DNA of 64,000 bases, taken from assembly GCF_027943255.1 (NCBI RefSeq), contig NC_072896.1, positions 9,300,001 through 9,364,000 on the forward strand, written 5' to 3'. Positions 56,973-64,000 of the stretch are shown here, piece after piece. Below the pieces are notes generated by a model, which did not search any database, was not told where the DNA came from, and saw only the letters and a list, made by a program, of their open reading frames with translations. Source of the DNA: Anastrepha obliqua. Taxonomy: Eukaryota; Arthropoda; Insecta; Diptera; Tephritidae. Position 1 is the stretch's first letter. Each line of letters opens with the position of its first letter. The position numbers and the translations under genes were made by a program.

Positions 56973-57092
56973 TTTTTCCAATAACGGCCGTCACACGGCA
57001 GGCAATGGCAAACATCTGAGTGTATTTCTGTAGTAAAAAAGTTTTCTATAAAAGCCATCGACCATTCGGAGATTTTAGAAAACTGTAGGTTC
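56973..57092 (+). mobile_element. SINE fragment, plus orientation
   Basis: CACGGCAGGCAATGGCAAAC, GAGTGTATTTCTG, AAAAAAGTTTTCTATAAAAG and CATTCGGAGATTTTAGAAAA then CTGTAGGTTC match the body of the SINE that starts 260 bp downstream. Head and tail are missing. Confidence 0.7.
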
Positions 57093-57354
57093 TATCAATA
57101 GTAATGCAACAAATTGAAGCAGAAATTGCGAAAAACACCTAATAAAGGATGAGGAATTGCGAGTAACGACTTGTGACATTTCGCACTAAAAAAATTCCTA
57201 AATGTTGATAAAATCGCAGAAATAATCAAAGTTGGCCGACATGTTAGGAGTTGTAGCATCCCCAGGAGCTAAAGATCGATTAAGCCATTTGTGCAAGCAA
57301 TTTACGCAAAAATTATGCATTAATTTTTCCCTTAACTAATTTTATATTATATTC

Positions 57355-57672
57355 GGCCGCCGTAGCCGAATGGGTTGGTGCGTGGTAACCATTCGGAATC
57401 CACAGAGAGAACATAGGTTCGAATCTCGGTGAATCATCAAAATTAAGAAAAACATTTTTCTAATAGCGGTCGCTCCTCGGCAGGCAATGGCAAACCTCCG
57501 AGTGTATATCTGCCATGAAAAAGCTCCTTAAAAAAATAACTGCCGTTCGGAGGCGGCTTGAAACAGTAGGTCCCCCCATTTGTAGAACAACATCAAGACG
57601 CACGCCACAAATAGGAAGAGGAGCTCGGCCAAACACCCAAAAAGGGTGCACGCGCCAATTATATATATATAA
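57355..57672 (+). mobile_element. tRNA-derived SINE, best copy
   Basis: The head is tRNA-like: GGCCGCCGTAGCCGAATGGG with box A at about 57363-57382, a variable-arm-like insertion, and box B GGTTCGAATCT at 57416-57426. The spacing and long variable region resemble class II tRNAs (Ser or Leu). The body has CTAATAGCGGTCG, GGCAGGCAATGGCAAACCTC, CATGAAAAAGCTCC, CGTTCGGAGGCGGCTTGAAA, ACAACATCAAGACGC and GAGCTCGGCCAAACACCC. The 3' end is GCGCCAATT followed by (AT)n. At least five other copies or fragments lie in this window (20965, 24830, 29805, 41717, 56973). RNA polymerase III transcription from the internal boxes is expected for intact members; autonomous movement is not. Confidence 0.9.
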
Positions 57673-57837
57673 TTTTATATAAAATATACAATTGGAATCG
57701 GATAAAAACCACTCCCACATTTCATATGCTTAGACTAAATTTCCATCTGTCCCTCTGTTGTTACAAGCGAAAAACTTTAACCATCCATGAGTGTGTTTGA
57801 TTCCAAAAATTTACAGCCAGCCCTAATTCAATTTTAT
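57673..57837. other. Unannotated DNA
   Basis: Short spacer between SINE and satellite. Confidence 0.5.
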
Positions 57838-60290
57838 TGAAATTAGCACGGAAGCCAAATTTAGCTTTCTTTAATTGCTTTCATTTAATTTATAATTGTT
57901 CAGACTTTATTTCATTTCCTTTAATTTGTTACAATAATTTCATTCTATTCAATTTCATTTCCTTCCATCTCATTTACTTTCTTCCTTTGATTTCGTTTCA
58001 TTGCATTCCATTTTATTTGTAAACATGAGTGCTTTTACCATTTTTTCCTTTCTTTCATTTATTTATTAAATTTTAGTTTTACTTTATTATAGTTTTCCCT
58101 TTCATTTAATTTCATTTCATTTATATTTATTAATATTTAATTTCATCTGTTTTTTTATATTCAGTTTATTATATTTTATTCATCATTTTATTATATTCAG
58201 TTTCATTTCCTTCCGTCTCATTTACTTTCTTCCTTTGATTTCGTTTCATTGCATTCCATTTTATTTGTAAACATGAGTGTTTGTACCATTTTCTTCCGTC
58301 CTTTCATTTATTTTTAAATTTTAATTTTACTACCTAATTTATTAAAATTTTTTCTTTCATTTAATTTGAATTAATTTCATTTCATTTATATTTATTAATA
58401 TTTAATTTTATCTGTTTAAATTTGTCCTTTCATTTCATTCTATTCAGTTTCATTTCCTTCCGGGTCATTTAATTTCTTCCTTTGCTTTCGTTTTAATGCA
58501 TTTAATTTTATTTTTTTATCACGAGGGCCTTTTCAATTTTTTTCCTTTCTTTCATTTATTTTTTAATTTTTCTTTTTATTTTATTAAAGTTTTTCCTTTC
58601 ATTTAATTTCATTTCATTTATATTTATTCACATTTAATTTCATCTGTTTAAATTTGTCCTTCCATTTTATTATATTCAGTTTCATTTCCTTCCGTCTCAT
58701 TTACTTTCTTCCTTTGATTTCGTTTCATTGCATTTAATTTTGTTTGTAAACATGAGTGTTTGTACCATTTTCTTCTGTTCTTTCATTTATTTTTAAATTT
58801 TAATTGTACTACTTAATTTATTAAAATTTTTTCTTTCATTTAATTTGAATTAATTTCATTTCATTTATATTTATTAACATTTAATTTTATCTGTTTAAAT
58901 TTGTCCTTTCATTTCATTCAATTCAGTTTCATTTCCTTCTGGGTCATTTAATTTCTTCCTTTGCTTTCGTTTCAATGCACTTAATTTTATTTTTTATCAT
59001 GAGGGCTTTTTCCACTTTTTTCCTTTTTTTCATTTATTTTTTAATTTTTAATTTTACCTTTTATTTTATTAAAGTTTTTCATTTCATTTAATTTCAATTA
59101 ATTTCATTTCGTTTATAATTATTTGAATTTAATTTCATGTGTTTAAATTTGTTTCTTTGATTTCATTCTATTCCTTTCGTCTCATTTAACTTTTCCTTTC
59201 ATTTTGTTTCATTGCATTTAATTTTAAATTTTTCCCTTCATTTTACTAAAGATTTTACTTTCATTTAATTTAATTTCGTCTAATTTCTTCTTTTGTTTTC
59301 GTTTCATTACAATTCATTTTATTTGTTGTCATGTGCGCTTTTTCTGCATTTCCTTACGTTTCTTCATTTATTTTTAGCTTTTAATTTTTCCCTTTATTTT
59401 ATTAAAATTTTTCTTTTCATTTTATTTCAGTATATTATAAGTATTTAAATTTTAATTTCATCTCTTTTAATTTGTTCTATTCATTTCATTCTATTCAATT
59501 TCATTTCCTTCCGTCTGATTTAATTTTTTTCTTTGATTTCATTTAATTGCAATTCATTTTATTTGTTATCATTCGCGTTTTCCTGTATTTTCTTCCATTC
59601 TTTCACTTATTTTTCAATTTCTAATTTTTCACTAAGGTTTTTCCTAAAGTTTTTCTTAATATTCAATTTAATTTTTATTTATTTGATATCATCCGTTTTT
59701 TTATTTAATTTTAATTTTTCTCTTCAATATATTTCTTTTTATTGAACTTTAGCCTGGTATTTATTTTCATTTCATCTCGTTTTATTTATTGCAATTAAAT
59801 ATCACTACACGCCACTTTCCATAATTTTGGTCTAATTTCCCCCCATTCAATGTAATTTTCGTTTCATTTAAGTCCATTTCAATTCATTCTGTTTCATTTT
59901 ATTCCAATTCCTTCAATTAGATTTCCACTCTGTTATTTTTTTTTTTTTGGTTTTATTTCATATCATTGCGTTCTGTTCCATTTCGTTTCTATTCTTTTCA
60001 TTTCACATGGTTCCCTTAATCAGATTATGTTTTCCCATAATCAGATTATTTTTTTTTTCATTTTCGTTCGTTTTATTTATTTTATTATATTTTCTATATA
60101 TTATATACCTCACCTAGTCTTATTTCATCTCAGCGCAATTAATTTTTTCTTTTATTTGATTCCATTTCAATTCATTCTGTTTCATTTTATTCCAATTCCT
60201 TCCATTACATTTCCACTCAGTTATTTTTTCCTTTCTGTTCCATTTCGTTGCCTTTCTTTTCATTTCACTTGCTTCCCATAATCAGATACA
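57838..60290. repeat. Pyrimidine-rich satellite, about 240-bp units, partly arranged as dimers
   Basis: The strand is built of ATTTCATTT-like pentamers with larger periodicity. TTTCATTTCCTTCCGTCTCA recurs near 57961, 58209, 58455, 58689 and 58936 (steps 248, 246, 234, 247), then less regularly to about 59510. Two unit types alternate from 58209: type 1 reads CGTCTCATTTACTTTCTTCC and continues to AAACATGAGTGTTTGTACCA, type 2 reads GGGTCATTTAATTTCTTCC and continues to CATGAGGGC or CACGAGGGC. Thus a dimer of about 480 bp repeats. 59800-60290 is a more diverged end with CATTCTGTTTCATTTTATTC and CCCATAATCAGAT duplicated. All open frames here are artefacts. Confidence 0.9.
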
Positions 60291-61625
60291 CCCTAGCAAA
60301 CATACTTAGCCACCCACTCGTGTGCCTGTAATTGACACTCTCTCAGTTTATGTAGCCAAGTATGTAACCATATCTCTCACTGTTACATTCTCTCTCTGTG
60401 TTCTGCATAATAGAAAGAGCATTTCCTTCACTGCGGCTCAGCTGTTCTGTAATGCAGTCTGTAAGCCATAATATCTACTTTTCTGTATTTGTAGACATTT
60501 GCCAAACAAAGACACAAATGAATCGATGATCCAAGTGTTTAATGGTTAATGGTTGTAAAGGGTTAAGGAGTAGCCCTTTAGCACTGCGACCATATTGATC
60601 TATTGTGCACCCTATGCTGTCTATTGGCTGTTAAGTATGCTTACGAATTGTACCAGCTCCTTCTGAGGGAGTGTTTGCTATGAATAAAAAATATGTTTCT
60701 ATTAATTCACGATTTGCTGCATTCTATTGGTAGTGGTTAATTAAGCTAATCCTAAATCTCTGAATCGTTGTTCCTAATAAAACACACAGTTTATTATCTA
60801 CGCTTTTACATTTGTACGCAGACTTTCGACCTGATCAGAGTAGTTTTTCCCCAAAAACTATTCACAAAGAAAAAACAAAAACCTTTCTTTCCACCAACAA
60901 TCTTAGTACACTCGGCTTCTTGGTTTACTGTTACACGCATTGTTATGCAGCTAATAAACATTTTATGACCAAACACCAAATATGTACGAACAATCTCAGC
61001 ACTCACTCAGCAAATGCAATGCACTCAACGAGAGCCGCCGCCGCCACTTTGCTAAGCTTTTCTTTACTGTAACTGCATACCGAATTGATGTGTATCCAGA
61101 ATGTTAGTACTCGTAGTAACAAGTTTTGACAGCTGTTTTGTTGGCTCTAGAATCTTCACAACTTCTTTATTTGTCCGGTGCATCTGTAAACTTCGGTTTG
61201 CCCCTCTTATTTTACTCGTTTTTGTTTTTCGTTTTCTTTTTCTTGTTTGCCTCTCTGCTCAACTTATTCCTATCTTTAATAGCTTTTTTCTGCACTGAGT
61301 ATTTGTTACGACATTTAATGTTGTAGCCGAAAACCTGCTTGCTGTTATTGTCACACAAGTACGAGAAAAATTTTAAAGTTTAAAGACGAATAAGCTTGAA
61401 TGACGTTAGAGCGGCGAACAAACTTTGAGCAAGTTTTCTATGAGGTCTGGTTGCATCACTGGAGTCACTCAGCGATCTTTTCTTGTTGTATTTTAGTAAA
61501 AACTTTACTACTATGCCTTCCAAGTTAGTGGAGCGGACAGTTATACGAAAGAAATATTGAACGCCTTGCAGTTATACAGTTTTTCAGAATACGAGTAAAC
61601 TGTGGGGGTCTTCATATCGACAGGG
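60291..61625. other. Unannotated DNA
   Basis: CTCTCAC/CTCTCTGTG simple sequence at 60376-60402. Open frames at 60768-61326 show no motif. Nothing else recognised. Confidence 0.45.
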
Positions 61626-61654
61626 TCATGCGATTGCCAGACTCAGCAAGTAGA

Positions 61655-61965
61655 GTTCAGTTGAAGTTATTTACCATCTGCCTGAATGTAAAATAGCGCT
61701 AACATCAGAACAACTCTGGTCTACTACATTTTCGAATTGCCAGATAATAATAAGCGATGTCGAACTTTTACGTAGCGGAGGAAGTATCGGCTTAGCGCGT
61801 CGAACCAAAGATCCAAAAAAAAATGCAAATAAACAGGCTCAAAACGATTCTGCCCTGAATATTTCAAAGCCAGATACGGTTTTTACGCCTCAGACTCTTA
61901 ATGAAAAGCAAAAGGCATACGAACGTAATTTGCCCTTGAGTTTCATCAGTAATCGGATCTCGTAA
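61655..61965 (+). other. Open stretch of about 100 codons, unrecognised
   Basis: Starting just after a TAG at about 61650, a plus frame without a starting Met stays open to the TAA at about 61963. It reads HLPECKIALTSEQLWSTTFS, SDVELLRSGGSIGLARRTKD, NISKPDTVFTPQTLNEKQKA and YERNLPLSFISNRIS. Composition is balanced and not repeat-like, unlike most frames in the window. I recognise no family. It could be an exon, a TE fragment, or chance. Confidence 0.25.
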
Positions 61966-63720
61966 TGCAAACTAAGCTTGGCAGATTCTAAGTAAAAAAA
62001 AGTTCATAGTAGGAGTTTGTAGTCCCTCTGTAGCGCTAAATCGTATTCAGCCGTCATTAAAATATTCAGAATTAGATATATTCAGACTAACTTCTATTTT
62101 CACAGGATACTGAATGCTTAGTGTCCAAACTAAGACTTTCCAACTATTGCTGAAACTCACCAGAGGCGGAAAAAGCGATGGAGCTGTTTCTTAGCAAGGA
62201 TGATAGATTACCAGTTTTGGCTTTCATCTATGGTGGAAAACGAAATTGAGCGAATAACTTTTTCTAGTAACGTTTTCCACGTCAACAGGTACCGGCAGCA
62301 GAATTCTGGCCGCTTATTTCACACGTTGTCACACTCTCCTTCAATCAGTCATTGCTTAGACGACAACGAAGCAACATGAGTGCAGGCTGTATTAATTTTT
62401 TTCTTATTTCACTAACATAATCTCTATTTTATCCTAAACACACCACTGTCATGATCACAGTTGCCATCAAAACCTTAAACTTTTATAAGGAATTTGATCA
62501 TAAAACTTTCTCTAGAGGCAAATAACTTTGAAAATGATGTGATGTGACCAATTGCTGGTATTTACTTGAATAATTTTGCCACAAATCGAGCTTTTCATCG
62601 AATTTAGTTGATGCTTCATAGAGTTTAGTTGATCCCCCCTTGCATGGGGCTAAAATAACTAGTTAAAAGTTAGCAGAGAAATAAAATGGTAATTATTTAG
62701 ACCTTTCGAAGAAGCCTCTGGCGCTGTTAGTTGAGCTGTGAGGTAAGCTAAGGATTCGGAATCATTTTCCACTCCCAACTTCCTACGAGTGCAGCATTCA
62801 ACTTGACCATACTTTGAAAGCGAACTTCTTTCTATGCTTCGTTCACACTTGAAATAAAAATGCATTAAGGCTTAAGAGAGTTAAGTCAGGTTAGGTTAGG
62901 ATAGTTGAGACTCTGCAGAAAGTGAAGAAAACCAATGATGCCACTTTGTATCGAACGAGTTTCGAAAAAATCAGCCAATTTTAGCTGGTAGAAGATATTG
63001 CGTACCCAATTGTTTTCTTACCCATGGATGGGTTTGAGCGTCTAATCCTCGGAAAAAGCAAAAAATTGTGATTAAAAAGTCCCTGTTCACTGTTTTCTTT
63101 TGCACACTTTCTTCAGTGAGCTCGTCCTTTTTCGCTGAGTCGAAATGTGCACAAATTTCTGCAATTTCTTTACTAGTATTGAGAATCGTTTGACAGAGTT
63201 TATTAAAAAAGCTCTAAGGGAATCTCCAGCATCCAGAAAACGCTTCAGATTACCGGACAAACTCTCAAATAGTCGCATTGGAAGTCTGTCTAAGCCATTC
63301 AGGATTTGTAGTAGATGAAAAGCTTGCACATTCAATCTCCACACAATTCTTGGGCTGAACTGAGCATTGGGCTGGCAAATTGCAGTTTAACGACTGGTAC
63401 AAAGGTTGGCTGTTTCTTGTAAATTCCAGGAGATTATTAATACAGAATAACAAGGCTGTTTTCAAATAAGTCATTTAATATTTTCGTATTACTTTCTGTA
63501 AAATCTTCTGGTAAATAGTGGCACTTCTACTTCGCTTAGACGAATGCAAGCGTTAGTTTTACGTAGGGCAAACTTAACTACTTTGTTCTTAGTCTATCAA
63601 TGAGGTGTTCTTGAATTTGGCAGCATTGCGCATTGTTTTCAATCAGCATAAAGCATCATTGAACTGCTGTGGAGGAAAACTATTTGGTCCAGATATGCCT
63701 AAATTCCATATGTTCTATTG
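61966..63720. other. Unannotated DNA
   Basis: Minus frames at 63087-63474 (for example LQILNGLDRLPMRLFESLSG) are moderately long and non-repetitive but match no family I know. CAGGTTAGGTTAGGATAG at 62888 is only two telomere-like units. Nothing else supported. Confidence 0.35.
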
Positions 63721-63806
63721 TGGTAGACCCATAGAACAATGGTCTTCCTAAGTGAGTGCTTGGACTTGTCCAACCCTTCACAAATCTAATCCCATCTAAC
63801 CTGGTA
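63721..63806 (+). mobile_element. Short repeat with AATCT-like tail, copy 2
   Basis: GAACAATGGTCTTCCTAAGT, GTGCTTGGACTTGTCCAACC and CACAAATCTAATCCCATCTA follow the order of the block at 17905-17980, in the same orientation with a degraded tail. Confidence 0.6.
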
Positions 63807-64000
63807 GACCCGGCTTAAACTCTCGATAAGTAGCTTATCAGGCACCTTATTCAGGCAAATGACTACAGGAATAGTCCCCATACGAAAAATTCATTGAAAT
63901 TTCTCTCAAAGGTTAGGGTAACTCAGTTGGCATTAAGCCACGCATAGACCGTTTGTTTCCTAGCGATACCAGATGGAGACTGACCTTTATTAAAATTTAA
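63807..64000. other. Unannotated DNA at the right edge
   Basis: Nothing recognised. Confidence 0.4.

Noticed and set aside
57410..57430. A tRNA gene from the box B-like GGTTCGAATCT
   Set aside because: No complete cloverleaf is readable, and the same head recurs at 20.97 and 24.83 kb joined to a common body, so it is a SINE promoter.
62888..62906. Insect telomeric TTAGG repeat
   Set aside because: Only two imperfect GGTTA units are present.
1..64000. A defence, biosynthetic or other multi-gene system
   Set aside because: No intact multi-gene cluster or host gene can be supported; identifiable coding sequence is essentially all TE relics.

Overview
This looks like eukaryotic intergenic or deep-intronic DNA from a higher fly. 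It is strongly AT-rich, has no operons, no long intact reading frames, no recognisable host exons and no convincing RNA gene. What can be identified is dead transposable elements (TEs) and local tandem arrays. The mix of mariner/IS630-Tc1 relics, RNase H-bearing non-LTR retrotransposons, Jockey-type and RTE-like 3' ends, and a repeated class II tRNA-derived SINE suggests a tephritid fruit fly. That assignment is inference from memory of such genomes, not a database result.

Layout. 0-1.5 kb: 131-bp satellite running off the left edge. 3.1-4.1 kb: array with a palindromic GGCATGCC core. 4.1-7.1 kb: IS630-type scrap and a decayed mariner still bounded by inverted repeats. 8.7-9.4 kb: dispersed repeat whose inverted partner lies at 43.4-44.0 kb. 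11.3-16.7 kb: TE graveyard of two RNase H retrotransposons, a Jockey-like 3' end, an RT fragment and a mariner. 17.9-21.6 kb: mariner scrap, a widespread unclassified coding motif, a near-perfect 650-bp palindrome, a SINE and a MITE-like inverted repeat. 23.0-25.5 kb: RNase H retrotransposon, SINE, mariner. 27.8-32 kb: AT-rich array, SINE and a 93-bp minisatellite. 33-37.3 kb: IS630-type relic, non-LTR 3' end and the largest RTE-like fragment. 39.8-43.1 kb: a retrotransposon carrying a second, nested RTE-like insertion with a 13-bp target duplication, then SINE, endonuclease and transposase scraps. 45.3 kb: a clean 192-bp MITE. 46.7-50 kb: Jockey-like 3' end, an array with a recurring GGTGGCAACGC box, and a third RTE-like copy. 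51.5-54 kb: the most complete mariner, then a duplicated AT-rich block. 55.9-57.7 kb: CAG-rich island and SINEs, including the best copy. 57.8-60.3 kb: 240-bp pyrimidine-rich satellite. 60.3-64 kb: mostly unrecognised.

No element here appears able to move itself: every transposase or reverse transcriptase frame is truncated, frameshifted or lacks catalytic residues. Nothing suggests that genes in the window work together. The most informative signals are the nested insertion with its exact junctions, the young-looking palindrome that could be transcribed into a long hairpin RNA, the SINE family with its internal promoter, and at least seven apparently unrelated tandem arrays within 64 kb.
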